From: JADJPO01 sp963724535
GTDB taxonomy: Bacteria > Actinomycetota > Actinomycetes > Actinomycetales > Kineosporiaceae
Length of the DNA stretch: 64,000 nt
Assembly (NCBI GenBank): GCA_963724535.1
Contig: CAVRVD010000014.1
Span: 1-64,000 of the forward strand
Reading direction: 5' to 3'
The notes under the pieces are model-generated. The model did no database searches. It was not told the DNA's origin and was given only the letters and a program-made list of their open reading frames with translations. Shown here piece after piece: positions 41,205 to 50,058 of this stretch (position 1 is its first letter; each line of letters opens with the position of its first letter). A program made the translations under genes and the position numbers.

Positions 41205-42377
41205 ATGATCGGCGAGCTGCCGGACTTCGGACTGGAGACGTGGTTCGCACGCTGGGAGTTCAACTCCAGGCATTCGTTCACCGCCTCGGACGCTCAGACC
41301 ATGTCGGTCCGCGAGCTGTTGGATCTGGCGGGCCTGTCCCTCGACGCCCTGGGTGATGTCGATCTCGGGTACCGGCCGACCTTCGGCGGCGTCGACTTCC
41401 GGCAGGCCGTGGCCGACACCTATGACGTGGTCGCCGAGGACGACGTGTTGTCGTTCGCTGGAGCTCAGGAGGCGCTGTTCTGGGTCCTGGCCGAGCTCCT
41501 GCGCGACGGCGGTCACGCCATCGTCACGGTGCCGAACTACCAGTCCCTGGAGGCCGTGCCCGTCGCCTCGGGAGCCGACGTGTCCGGCCTGCCGCTATGG
41601 CGGGGTACGGGCGCAGAGTTGGTGTGGCAGCTGGACGTGGATCGTCTGGTCTCCATGATCCGCCCGGACACGCGAGTCGTCGCGGTCAACTTCCCCAACA
41701 ACCCGACCGGATACGTCCCGGACCAGCAGACCTTCGCCGACCTCGCTGCGCTGTGCGACGACCGAGGCATCGCCCTGCTCTCGGACGAGGTGTACCGAGG
41801 CATCGAGGTCGACCCGGCGCTGACCCTGCCACAGGCGGCCGACCTGTCCGAGCGTGCGATCAGTGTCAACGTGATGTCGAAGTCCTACGGGCTGCCCGGA
41901 CTGCGGGTGGGCTGGGTCGCCTCCCGGGACCGCGGCCTCCTCTCGCGCCTGGAGCGACACAAGCACTACACCAGCATCTGCAACGCCGGTCCGAGCGAGT
42001 TCCTCGCCACCGTCGGACTGCGGCACGGTGTGCAGATCCACGGGCGCAACCGATCGATCGTCCGTCGCAACATCGACGTGGTCCGCGCGTTCTTCCAGGG
42101 CCACCCCGACCTGTTCGAGTTCCAGGCGCCCCTCGGCGGGTGCGTCTGCTACCCCCGGTACCTCGGGTCGGACGGGGTCGAGGACTTCGTCGTCCGGGCG
42201 GTCGAAGAGGCCGGTGTGCTCATGCTGCCGGCGTCCCTCTATGCGAGTGGACTGTGCGAGAGTCCCACGGACCGTTTCCGGATCGGGGTGGGCCGTACAG
42301 CCGTGCCCGCGGCAGTCGACGCGCTCAAGGCACACCTGGACGGTCGCACGTCAGGTCGCCCGACCCAGCACGGCTAG
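41205..42377 (+). CDS. Class I/II PLP-dependent aminotransferase (390 aa)
   Basis: Fold type I enzyme. VNFPNNPTGYVPDQQ holds the conserved N-P of the substrate region, LLSDEVYRGIEVDP the aspartate-tyrosine pair, and the PLP lysine is in VNVMSKSYGLPGLRVGW. The overall pattern, including the short N-terminus LPDFGLETWFARWEF, is like the capreomycidine-synthase/VioD branch of aminotransferases, enzymes acting on arginine derivatives, but no such pathway is nearby. It starts 15 bp after pcrA and may be read through from it. Its TAG overlaps the stop of the convergent SDR gene by 3 bp. Confidence 0.85.
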   Translation: MIGELPDFGLETWFARWEFNSRHSFTASDAQTMSVRELLDLAGLSLDALGDVDLGYRPTFGGVDFRQAVADTYDVVAEDDVLSFAGAQEALFWVLAELLRDGGHAIVTVPNYQSLEAVPVASGADVSGLPLWRGTGAELVWQLDVDRLVSMIRPDTRVVAVNFPNNPTGYVPDQQTFADLAALCDDRGIALLSDEVYRGIEVDPALTLPQAADLSERAISVNVMSKSYGLPGLRVGWVASRDRGLLSRLERHKHYTSICNAGPSEFLATVGLRHGVQIHGRNRSIVRRNIDVVRAFFQGHPDLFEFQAPLGGCVCYPRYLGSDGVEDFVVRAVEEAGVLMLPASLYASGLCESPTDRFRIGVGRTAVPAAVDALKAHLDGRTSGRPTQHG

Positions 42378-43318
42378 GCCGTCTCGGCGGACAGACTCTG
42401 GAAGCGGACGCCGGTGAGGTCTTCACTGATCTCCCACAGTCGACCTGCCGTCCGGGTGTCCTGGGCGCGGTCGCTGCGGTCGACCAGCACCGGGTGGCCG
42501 CGTGACTGCCCGAACCCGTCGGGGCCGTAGTACTGGTCTCCTCGCACGTCCGGGTCGGTGGCCGCGCGCAGGGACGGCAGGGCGCCCATGGTCGCCGACT
42601 GCGTGAGTAGGTGCAGGACCGGGCGAGCGAGCTGCATGAGGTTACCGAGGAACCCGCCGGCGTTCTCGTGACCGAGGTTGGTGTTCGACACGCCGGGATG
42701 GGCGGCCACCGCGATGGTGGAAGCGCCGGCCGTCTCCAGGCGGCGCTGAAGCTCACTGGTGAACAGCAGGTTGGCCAGCTTGCTCTGGAAGTACGCCCGC
42801 TGCGGGGAGTAGGCGCGCTGCGACTGCAGATCATCGAAGTCGATCCGGCCGGGCCGGTGCCCGCTGCTGCTGAGGCTCACCACCCGGGAGCCGTCGGTGG
42901 CCAACAGCATCGGCATCAGCCGGCCGGTCAATGCGAAGTGGGCCAGGTGGTTCACCCCGAGCTGCTGCTCGAAGCCCTGAGCGGTCGTGCCGTAGGGGGT
43001 CATCATGATGCCGGCGTTGTTGACCAACCCATCCAGGCGCGGCTGCTCCGCCAGCACCTGGTCGGCCGCGGCAGTCACTGAGTCGAGGTCGGCCAGCTCG
43101 ACCACCAGCGGCTCCAGGCTCCCCGACGGGCCCATCGCCTCGATCCGGGCGATGGCGTCCCGTGCCTTGCCGGCGCTGCGAGCCCCGACCAGAACGTGTG
43201 CTCCGTTCTGGGCCAGGGCGCGGGCGGTATCCCAGCCCAGGCCACTGTTCGCGCCGGTCACCAGAAAGGTCTTGCCGGACTGGTCCGGGATGGACTCCTC
43301 GGTCCACCGTTCACTCAT
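42374..43318 (-). CDS. Short-chain dehydrogenase/reductase, retinol-dehydrogenase-like (314 aa)
   Basis: Classical-extended SDR. Cofactor loop is LVTGANSGLGWDTARAL (TGxxxGxG), NNAG is in LVNNAGIMMTPYG, and the active-site motif is AYFQSKLANLL (Y-x-x-x-K) after SLSSSGH. ADLDSV fits an NADP-type C2 loop. It resembles light-dependent protochlorophyllide reductase-like or retinol dehydrogenases; substrate unknown. It is preceded by an AraC remnant and then by a paralogous SDR in the same direction, so the two SDRs are likely old duplicates. Confidence 0.87.
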   Translation of the reverse strand: MSERWTEESIPDQSGKTFLVTGANSGLGWDTARALAQNGAHVLVGARSAGKARDAIARIEAMGPSGSLEPLVVELADLDSVTAAADQVLAEQPRLDGLVNNAGIMMTPYGTTAQGFEQQLGVNHLAHFALTGRLMPMLLATDGSRVVSLSSSGHRPGRIDFDDLQSQRAYSPQRAYFQSKLANLLFTSELQRRLETAGASTIAVAAHPGVSNTNLGHENAGGFLGNLMQLARPVLHLLTQSATMGALPSLRAATDPDVRGDQYYGPDGFGQSRGHPVLVDRSDRAQDTRTAGRLWEISEDLTGVRFQSLSAETA

Positions 43319-43490
43319 GGGAAGGGCTCCGTTTCCAAGGGGCGGGGGCTGACGGGTCAGGACGCAGATGCGCGGACCTTCTGCGAGTCTGCCTTGTCCG
43401 GGAGTGGAACGCCCGGTAGGAGGAGCGGGACTCCTGGTAGCCGAGGACGAAGGCGATCTCCGCCGCGGACAGGTGTCCGTGCCGGGTCAT
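43311..43490 (-). pseudogene. Remnant of an AraC-family regulator C-terminus
   Basis: A 59-codon frame opens with ATG 43490, overlapping the TGA of the upstream SDR. It reads HLSAAEIAFVLGYQESRSSYRAFHSRTRQT, which is the second helix-turn-helix of AraC proteins (A-E-I-A-x-x-L-G-Y ... F-x-R-A-F) with the usual F-x-R altered to Y-R. The remaining 240 or so residues of an AraC protein are absent and replaced by the SDR gene. The tail runs 8 bp into the next SDR. It is probably non-functional, although its start is well placed for coupling. Confidence 0.7.
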
Positions 43491-44407
43491 CAGACCGTGA
43501 GGGGAACGCCCGTCTCGCGTTCGGAGACCTGCCACAGGATCTGGATCGCGCTGTCGGCGCCAGGACGCAACACGGGCAGGCGCACGGCGGGGCCGTTGTT
43601 GACGAACCGTGGCCCGTAGAACTGCCCACCCTCGGCGTTCGGGTCGGTGGCCGCCCGGATCTGCGGCATCGCGCCCTGCGCGACGTCCATGCCCGTGTGC
43701 TTCGCCAGCCACGCCCATAGCGGTCCCATCCAGCCCCCACCGCCCTGGTCAACGGTGTGCACCTGCAGGTCGCTGTGCGACAACCCCGGGTGGGCGATCA
43801 GGCTCTGCGCCCTCGCGCCGGTCTTCTCGAACTCCTTCTGCAGACCCAGCCCGAAGTGGTAGTTCGCCAGCTTGGACTGCCCGTAGGCACCCCAGGCGGA
43901 GTACTTGCCGTGCAGATGCGGGTTGTCCGGGTCGACTGGGCGACCCATGTGGTGGGCGGTGCTGGTCACCGTCACCACCCGGGCGGCCGGCGCCGCCAGG
44001 ATCGCCGGCATGAGCAGGGCGGTGAACGTCCAGTGACCGAGGTGGTTGACCCCGAGCTGCATCTCGAAGCCGTCGGCGGTCGCTCGCTCCGGCATCGCCA
44101 TGAGTCCGGCGTTGTTGACCAGGATGTCGATCTGGTCGTGGGTGGCCAGGATGGCCTCGGCGGCCTTCTTCACCGACACCTGCGATCCCAGGTCCAGCTC
44201 CACCAGGTCCAGCGCCGCCTCCGGCGTCCGTGCCGTGATCTCTTCGACCGCCGTGGCGGCCTTGTCCTGGTTGCGCACGGCCATCACGACGTGCGCGCGC
44301 TTGGCGGCGAAGACCGTGGCCGTCTGTAGCCCGAGACCGCCGTTCGCGCCGGTGATCACCGCCGTCATGCCTGTCAGGTCCGGCACCGAGCCAGGGGTGT
44401 ACGCCAT
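43490..44407 (-). CDS. Short-chain dehydrogenase/reductase (305 aa)
   Basis: SDR with TGxxxGxG loop AVITGANGGLGLQTAT, NNAG in ILVNNAGLMAMPE, and catalytic AYGQSKLANYHFGL. Related in length and pattern to the SDR encoded just downstream (both carry HPGLSxxx/HPGVSNTN and a RAATDPN/D segment near the C-terminus). Substrate unknown. The ATG at 44407 is accompanied upstream by GGAGACAAGAG. The divergent neighbour is the channel-like gene 103 bp away. Confidence 0.87.
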   Translation of the reverse strand: MAYTPGSVPDLTGMTAVITGANGGLGLQTATVFAAKRAHVVMAVRNQDKAATAVEEITARTPEAALDLVELDLGSQVSVKKAAEAILATHDQIDILVNNAGLMAMPERATADGFEMQLGVNHLGHWTFTALLMPAILAAPAARVVTVTSTAHHMGRPVDPDNPHLHGKYSAWGAYGQSKLANYHFGLGLQKEFEKTGARAQSLIAHPGLSHSDLQVHTVDQGGGGWMGPLWAWLAKHTGMDVAQGAMPQIRAATDPNAEGGQFYGPRFVNNGPAVRLPVLRPGADSAIQILWQVSERETGVPLTV

Positions 44408-44510
44408 CTCTTGTCTCCTTCGACCGAACTAGCCAGCTGACCTCTCAGACTCGACCGACACCCTCTGTAGCGTTTGGCGGCCGGATCAACCCGGGCACTG
44501 GGAGGTCGTC

Positions 44511-45869
44511 GTGCCCGAGGGACTGCGCACGTTCGTGGCGGTCGGTGGTCTACGCAACCGGATCCGATACCACTTCGACAACCTGTTGTCCCGGGGGACC
44601 TGGGCGGTGCTGCTGTGGCTGCTCGCGATCACCCTGTTCGTCGTCCTCGTCAGCTCTCTGCTCCTGACCGCGTTCGGCGTGAGCCTCGGCGGCAGCGACG
44701 ACGCTTCATGGCTCGAGCTCTTCTGGCAAAGCATGCTTCGTACGCTCGACCCGGGCACGATGTCCGACGACGTCGGATGGGGCGCGCGCGTGGTCTCACT
44801 CGTCGTCACGCTCTTCGGTGTCCTGATCGCGGGCGCGCTCGTCGGTATCATCGTCAGCGGGGTGGAGCAGAGCGTCGCGCGGATGCAGCGCGGGCGGAGC
44901 ACGGTGGTGGAGTCCGGTCACGTCGTGATCCTCGGCGCGTCGGCCCGGCTCACGGTGATCGTCAGGCAGCTGGCGCTCGCCGGTCGGACGCGGCATCGCA
45001 ATGCCATCGTCGTCCTGGCGAATCGTGAACCCGCCGAACTGAACCGGGAGATCCGCGCGAACCGCGTGCACCTGCACGGGACCCGGCTGGTGTTCCGCTG
45101 GGGCGATCCCTCGAAGACAGCCGACCTCGACCTCGCGGCGATCGGTCGAGCACGCGCGGTGATCGTGCTGGCCGATGACGCGACCGGCGACGACGCCGGC
45201 GTCGTCAAGGCGGTACTGTCCGTGGGTTCCGTCCTGGGCGGGTTCGCTCGCATCCCGATCGTCGCCGAGCTGGGCGATCCGCAGACCGGCGACAGCCTGT
45301 TGCGGGCCTGTGGCGGCCTGGTGACTCCGCTCACGCCGATGCAGGCGATCGCCGCCATCACCACCTACACGTTGCGCCAGCCCGGCCTCAGCCAGGTCGT
45401 CCAGGAGATCGTCGACTTTTGCGGCGCCGATCTGTACGTCCGCGAGCTCGGCGAGCTGGGCGGACAGCGGTTCGGCGACACCGTGCTGCGGTACGCCAGG
45501 ACCCGCCCCCTCGGGCTGATGCGGGCTGACGGCGCGGTCGAGCTGAATCCCGATCCCGATGCGATCCTGGGCGACGGCGATCGCCTCATCGTGCTCGCCC
45601 AGGACGATCGACCGCCCACGCCGACGTGCCGACCGGTCCTCGCCCGGGAACAGGCATCGGTGCGGACGACGCTCGCCGCCGGCTCCGACCAGCGCGTCGA
45701 GCACGTCCTGATCCTCGGCTGGAACGCGCTCGGGGAGCGGTTCGTCGAGCAACTGGACGCGACGGCCGCGCCGGGCTCCTCGGTCGGCGTCGTCTACGAC
45801 CCGCGGGTGTTGGGCGAGGGCGATGTTGGAGATCGGCGAGACGGTCCGGCTCGGCGGCGCGCGAGCTGA
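44511..45869 (+). CDS. CASTOR/POLLUX-like ion-channel protein with damaged C-terminus (452 aa)
   Basis: Two or more membrane helices (residues 30-55, 85-115) flank a pore-like region (ELFWQSMLRTLDPG). From residue 135 an RCK-type Rossmann domain follows (GHVVILGASARLTVIVRQL), then TPMQAIAAITTYTLRQPGLSQVV, the signature of CASTOR/POLLUX-related proteins. A second domain begins at VEHVLILGWNALGERF but breaks after VYDPRVLGEGD. Family members are about 620 residues. In another frame, 45869-45937 reads LNPSVTDRVRLDDGDQIIAIG, the usual extreme C-terminus. An internal deletion with loss of frame is therefore likely. Start GTG 44511 follows GGGAGG. Confidence 0.75.
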   Translation: MPEGLRTFVAVGGLRNRIRYHFDNLLSRGTWAVLLWLLAITLFVVLVSSLLLTAFGVSLGGSDDASWLELFWQSMLRTLDPGTMSDDVGWGARVVSLVVTLFGVLIAGALVGIIVSGVEQSVARMQRGRSTVVESGHVVILGASARLTVIVRQLALAGRTRHRNAIVVLANREPAELNREIRANRVHLHGTRLVFRWGDPSKTADLDLAAIGRARAVIVLADDATGDDAGVVKAVLSVGSVLGGFARIPIVAELGDPQTGDSLLRACGGLVTPLTPMQAIAAITTYTLRQPGLSQVVQEIVDFCGADLYVRELGELGGQRFGDTVLRYARTRPLGLMRADGAVELNPDPDAILGDGDRLIVLAQDDRPPTPTCRPVLAREQASVRTTLAAGSDQRVEHVLILGWNALGERFVEQLDATAAPGSSVGVVYDPRVLGEGDVGDRRDGPARRRAS

Positions 45870-46112
45870 CCCTGAACCCCAGCGTCACCGATCGCGTCCG
45901 GCTCGATGACGGCGATCAGATCATCGCGATCGGATAGCGCGCGATCGGCCCGTCGCGGCGCCGCCGAGAACGAGCTCTGGGCGGTGCTCCACCAGGCGCT
46001 CATCGCCGGCATCGGCCGCTACCGCCGACTCCCACGGACCATCCACGTCGGGCCGGACGCAGCGACTTCCCGTTCGAGTCGAGCCTGCTCGCCTGATGTC
46101 GTCTCGCCGGGC
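45870..46112. other. Degenerate region behind the channel gene
   Basis: The first 68 bases still encode, in a shifted frame, the last residues of the CASTOR/POLLUX-like protein (ending QIIAIG, TAG at 45935-45937). The remaining 175 bp show no recognisable gene. Confidence 0.5.
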
Positions 46113-46577
46113 CTACCGGTCGACGCGATCCTTGACCTCGTGGAGCGTCTGGTGCAGGGCTCGCAGCAGCCCCGTCAGGCCGGTCCCGAGCGCGGCCCGC
46201 TCGGATGCCGTCATCGCGGCGAGCACGGATCGCTGGTGGTCGTGCATGGCATCCGCCAGGTCGACGTGCAGCCGGTGCCCGGCGGGGGTGAGGGACAGCC
46301 GGACGATGCGGCGGTTGTCCGGATCACGCGCGCGGACAAGCAGGCCGCGTGACTCCAGCCCGGCCACCAGCCGACTGACCGTGCTCTTGTCCAGCTGCAA
46401 CGTGGCCGCCAGCTCCTGCTGGGACAGACCGCCGCGGGTGTCCAGCTCATGGACGGCGAAGATCTCCGACGGCGAGACCTGCCCGGTGGTCCCGGCATCT
46501 GCCACGTGCAGCAGCCCGACCGAGCGCACCAGCTCCCGCAGCAGCCCGTGCAGCTCGGCGTCGCCCCGCCCGGTCAC
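46113..46577 (-). CDS. MarR-family transcriptional regulator (154 aa)
   Basis: Winged-helix regulator: VSPSEIFAVHELDTRGGLSQQELAATLQLDKSTVSRLV spans the recognition helix, and GLLVRARDPDNRRIVRLSLTPAG is the wing with the D-x-R-R pattern. Start GTG 46577 (VTGRGD). It diverges from a methyltransferase gene, and two copies of a 17-bp dyad lie between them, so it probably represses itself and that gene until a small ligand is bound. The ligand is unknown. Confidence 0.88.
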   Translation of the reverse strand: MTGRGDAELHGLLRELVRSVGLLHVADAGTTGQVSPSEIFAVHELDTRGGLSQQELAATLQLDKSTVSRLVAGLESRGLLVRARDPDNRRIVRLSLTPAGHRLHVDLADAMHDHQRSVLAAMTASERAALGTGLTGLLRALHQTLHEVKDRVDR

Positions 46578-46592
46578 AGCCCCGTCCTCCAG

Positions 46593-46609
46593 AGTTGCGC
46601 TCTACAACT
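46593..46609. promoter_or_regulatory. MarR operator candidate, copy 1
   Basis: AGTTGCGCTCTACAACT has perfect arms AGTTG/CAACT around 7 bp. It lies 16 bp before the MarR start codon and shares AGTTGC-N4-TACAAC with the copy at 46634. Confidence 0.6.
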
Positions 46610-46633
46610 GTCATGCGTACGGTCAGACAGAAC

Positions 46634-46650
46634 AGTTGCATCGTACAACC
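46634..46650. promoter_or_regulatory. MarR operator candidate, copy 2
   Basis: AGTTGCATCGTACAACC repeats the consensus AGTTGC-N4-TACAAC exactly 41 bp (about four helical turns) from copy 1, and sits 13 bp before the methyltransferase ATG. Confidence 0.6.
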
Positions 46651-46662
46651 GTGGAGCCTGTC

Positions 46663-47274
46663 ATGCGGATCCGACCGCCCGGACACCACCGACACCATGC
46701 GCACGGACATCACCCCGCCCAGGGTGAGGACGCCAACGCGTTTCACGGAGAGGCTGCGCGCTACGACCGGCTGGCCAAATATCTCATGCGCCGGCCGTAC
46801 CGGCGGATCGCCGCCGACGCGGTGACCGCGCTGCGACCGCAGGCGGCGGTGCTCGACGTCGGCACCGGCCCCGGCCGGCTGCTTGTCGAGATCGCCCGGC
46901 TGCGGCCCGACGTGCACGTCGCGGGAGTCGACCTGGCCCCCGACATGGTCGACACCGCCAGGCGCAACCTCGCCGACTTCGGGGACCGGGCCACCGCCGT
47001 CGTCGGCGATGTGCGCGACCTGCCGTTCCAGGACGGCTCCTTCGACCTGATCGTGTCCACCCTGAGCCTGCACCACTGGGCGGACCCGACCGCCGGCGGG
47101 GCCGAGCTGGCCCGGGTCCGGCGCGCCGGGGGCCAGATCCGCATCTACGACGTCCGCTCGGCACCGTTCGCCGCGTTGTGTGCCGCAGTCACCGGGCACC
47201 ATGAACCCGTCCAGCCCGCCCTGTTCCCGATCACCTCACTGCCCCGCCCGGCCCTGCGCCGCCTGGTCCTCTAG
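46663..47274 (+). CDS. Class I SAM-dependent methyltransferase with His-rich N-terminus (203 aa)
   Basis: UbiE/Methyltransf_11-type enzyme. Motif I is VLDVGTGPGRLLVEIA, an acidic ribose contact lies in VAGVDLAPDMVDTA, and post-motifs are GDVRDLPF and LIVSTLSLHHW. The first 12 residues are HHRHHAHGHH-rich after MRIRPPG, a potential metal-binding tail not usual in the family. ATG 46663 is preceded by GGAG at 7 bp. It is controlled from the same divergent region as the MarR gene. Substrate unknown; a role in detoxifying the MarR ligand is a guess. Confidence 0.82.
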   Translation: MRIRPPGHHRHHAHGHHPAQGEDANAFHGEAARYDRLAKYLMRRPYRRIAADAVTALRPQAAVLDVGTGPGRLLVEIARLRPDVHVAGVDLAPDMVDTARRNLADFGDRATAVVGDVRDLPFQDGSFDLIVSTLSLHHWADPTAGGAELARVRRAGGQIRIYDVRSAPFAALCAAVTGHHEPVQPALFPITSLPRPALRRLVL

Positions 47275-47323
47275 GGGAGTGGGTGCGCTGATCGTCAGGC
47301 TCGGGACGGCTCTCGGCACGGCG

Positions 47324-49213
47324 TCAGCGCCGAGAGTGCCACCAGCGAGGGCGCATGGTCGTGGGGTCGCCCTCGTAGCCGGCGGTCAGACCGTGGATGA
47401 GCACCGGCTCGACGTCGGTGACCGCGATCCGCTCGTCCTTCGATTCTGACTCCGCGGCGTCTTCGGTCACCAGGCCCGGCCGCAGCGCCTTGGCCGCGCG
47501 CACTCCCTGGGAGATGCTGTGCCACATCCGGTCCGGTCCCAGGCACTCCTCGAATCCGGAACGGCGCAGCACCCGGCGCACCGCGTAGAAGACCCGCACC
47601 AGCATCAGGTCGACCCCCCGCGCACGCAGGTCCTCCAGCAGCCCGCTGAGCATGTCCGCGCTCGTGGTGTCGATCTGGTTGGTGGCCTCGAGATCCAGCA
47701 GCAGCATCCAGGTGTCCGGTTCCTCCTCGACGGCCTCGAGCACCCGGTCACGGACCTGCGCCGCGTTCACCCAGAACAGCGGCGCATCCAGACGCAGCAC
47801 GCACAGACCCGGAACAGGAGTCCTGCGCTCGGGGTGGTTGCGCAGCGAACCCCACGCCGCCTTCTCGTGCGGCACCCGGCCCATCGGCTCGACGTCCACT
47901 CGGCTCGAGCGGTAGATCAACCCGACCACGGACAGCGCCACCGCAGCCAGCAGCCCGTACAGCGTGCCCAGGATCATGACCCCGGCGAGGGCGGCACTCG
48001 CGGCGACGATGTCGTTGCGTCGCACCTGCGCGTAGCGGCGCATCGAGGCCACGTCCATCAGCCCCCACACGGCGTGCACGACGATCGCCGACAGCACGGC
48101 CTTGGGCAGCGGGGACAGCAACCCCGCCACCGTGACCAAGGCCACCACCGTGATCAGGGCAGTGACCAGGCCGGCGACCTGGGAACGCCCGCCCGCCCGG
48201 TCGGAGGCCGCGGTCTTGGACAGGCTCCCTGCCACGCCGAGCCCCCCGGACAGGCCGGCGGCCACGTTGCTGACCCCGGCCGCGACCAGCTCGGCGTCCG
48301 AGGACACCCGGTAGCCCTGCTTGGCGGCGAACAGCCGGGCCGCGCTCAGCCCCTCGGCCAGACCCACCATCGCCAGTGCCGCCCCACCGATCACGACATC
48401 GGACAGCATGCTCGACGGCACGGTCGGGACCCCGAACGGCGGCAGACCCCGGGGCACCGATCCCACGACGGCAACCCCGCGCTCCTCGAGCCCGAACAGC
48501 GAGGACGACGCGACGCCGGCTACGAGCACGATCAGACCCCAGGGCACTCGGGGCGCCAGGCGCCCACCCCCGAACAGGACCGCCAGGCTGGCCGCCGACA
48601 CCACCGCGGTCAGCAGCTTCACCTGGTCGATCGAGGTGCTGATGCCGGACAGCAGCGTGAAGATGCTCCCGGTCGACGGCCCTGGTACCCCGATCAGGGT
48701 GGGAACCGACCCCACGATGATCACCAGGGTCAGACCGAACACGAAGCCGGTGATGATCGGCTTGGACAGGAACTCCGCAACCCATCCCCAACGCAGCATG
48801 CCGGCCAGGAGCAGCATCAGCCCTCCGGCGACGGCCAGTGCCCCGGTGAACGCCACCGCGAGCGCGGGGTCACCCTTGGCGGACACCGCAACCAGCGAAC
48901 CGGACAGCACCGAGACCGTCGACACCGGACCCATCACCAACTGCCGTGAGGACCCGAACACGGCGTAGGCGAGCAGGGCGAGTGGGACGGCGTAGAGGCC
49001 GACCTGGATCGGGACGTTGGCGATGGCCGCGTAACCGAGGGCCTGGGGGATGGCCAGGGCCGCGATCACCGAGCCGGCGAGCATGTCCTGGCCGAGTAGC
49101 GAGCGGTCGTATCGAGGCAGCCAGGTCAGGATCGGCAGGGCGCGGCGGATGTCCAGGGCACCAAGCAGAGGCCGCGCGCGCGCCAGGAGTCCTACGTCCT
49201 TCTCGTCCGCCAT
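47324..49213 (-). CDS. SulP-family anion transporter with STAS domain (629 aa)
   Basis: SulP (SLC26-type) permease: WLPRYDRSLLGQDMLAGSVIAALAIPQALGYA is split by the first helix, then IANVPIQVGLYAVPLA, LVMGPVSTVSVL and about ten further helices follow. The C-terminal STAS domain runs from about 460 (LCVLRLDAPLFWVNAAQVRDRV ... LDLEATNQIDTTSADMLSGL), with the usual D-T-T stretch. It would move sulfate or bicarbonate/chloride across the membrane. Start ATG 49213 is preceded by GAGGAGGTCGTC. A GTG-initiated longer frame to 49327 is less likely. Confidence 0.9.
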   Translation of the reverse strand: MADEKDVGLLARARPLLGALDIRRALPILTWLPRYDRSLLGQDMLAGSVIAALAIPQALGYAAIANVPIQVGLYAVPLALLAYAVFGSSRQLVMGPVSTVSVLSGSLVAVSAKGDPALAVAFTGALAVAGGLMLLLAGMLRWGWVAEFLSKPIITGFVFGLTLVIIVGSVPTLIGVPGPSTGSIFTLLSGISTSIDQVKLLTAVVSAASLAVLFGGGRLAPRVPWGLIVLVAGVASSSLFGLEERGVAVVGSVPRGLPPFGVPTVPSSMLSDVVIGGAALAMVGLAEGLSAARLFAAKQGYRVSSDAELVAAGVSNVAAGLSGGLGVAGSLSKTAASDRAGGRSQVAGLVTALITVVALVTVAGLLSPLPKAVLSAIVVHAVWGLMDVASMRRYAQVRRNDIVAASAALAGVMILGTLYGLLAAVALSVVGLIYRSSRVDVEPMGRVPHEKAAWGSLRNHPERRTPVPGLCVLRLDAPLFWVNAAQVRDRVLEAVEEEPDTWMLLLDLEATNQIDTTSADMLSGLLEDLRARGVDLMLVRVFYAVRRVLRRSGFEECLGPDRMWHSISQGVRAAKALRPGLVTEDAAESESKDERIAVTDVEPVLIHGLTAGYEGDPTTMRPRWWHSRR

Positions 49214-49565
49214 GACGACCTCCTCGGCCAGGTTGAGGTCATCGTTGTGCTCACGGCCCACCGATGGACGGAACGTTACGCCCTGGCGTACGAGCAGCAA
49301 ACGGATGGACAGCGAGGGCACGAGCACCGTCCCGACCGATCCGCGCCAGCAACGGCGACGGTGACCTGTCGTCCCAGCTCGCGAGAGCGCAAGCCGAGTA
49401 GAATCCCACCGACCTCCTACTCACCTGGCACGGACTGTCGGGGTGCGCACATCCGAGTCGATCGCCGGCGCGCCACACCGTCCGTGCTCCCGAGGCCCTT
49501 CACTGGTGCGCTGGTGCTACCGGTGGGAAGGTGCCCGGGCCGGAGAACGTCGGCAGGGAGCCGTC
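49214..49565. other. 352-bp intergenic region between SulP and a small hypothetical gene
   Basis: No gene supported. A short palindrome TACGCC-CT-GGCGTA lies near 49277-49290, about 65 bp before the SulP start, and may be an operator. The rest shows no strong hairpin or repeat. Confidence 0.45.
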
Positions 49566-49907
49566 ATGAGCAGACACACGCTGCCGCCCACCACACACAC
49601 CGTCGAGCTGGACCAGATCGGCGAGCTCAACCTTGCCCTGAGAGCCCGGTCGGGTGCTCAGGCGGTCATCGCCGGCGATCTCCAGCAGCCCGCATCGGAG
49701 CTGAGGTCGGCTACGGGACGCCTGGTGCCGGCGACCGCCGTGCTGGTCCGTCTCTCCGTGGACGGTCCCCCCGAGTACCCCTACGTGCATGCCCACTTCA
49801 CGCTCGATCCGTCCTCATCGTCCGCGGCGATCCTGGCCGAGATGCACACTGAAGCCCTGCGCCGGCTCAGCCACTTGTTCGGGCTGCGTCACCTCTGGGG
49901 CGTCTGA
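49566..49907 (+). CDS. Hypothetical protein (113 aa)
   Basis: Coding composition is good from ATG 49566, which has GGGAG 7 bases upstream. The product is soluble and mixed alpha/beta: VELDQIGELNLALRAR, RLVPATAVLVRLSVDG, YVHAHFTLDPSSSSAAILAEM and HLFGLRHLWGV. I do not recognise the family. It may be a stress-type or dodecin-like small protein, but there is no firm motif. It stands alone. Confidence 0.6.
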   Translation: MSRHTLPPTTHTVELDQIGELNLALRARSGAQAVIAGDLQQPASELRSATGRLVPATAVLVRLSVDGPPEYPYVHAHFTLDPSSSSAAILAEMHTEALRRLSHLFGLRHLWGV

Positions 49908-50058
49908 ACCCCGCCCCGAAACCCCTCGACGCCGACCGGGTCGGCGCTCCCCTGGTGCAGGCCACGCCAGGTGCCGGCCACGCGACGATGATGGACGTGG
50001 CTGAACCTCGCATCAGTGCTGCGCCACAACCTCTGCCGCTGCGTCGCTGCCCTCGTGG

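Noticed and set aside
46096..47274. 392-residue methyltransferase frame
   Set aside because: The first half is antisense to the MarR gene; the real start is at 46663 behind the operator repeats.
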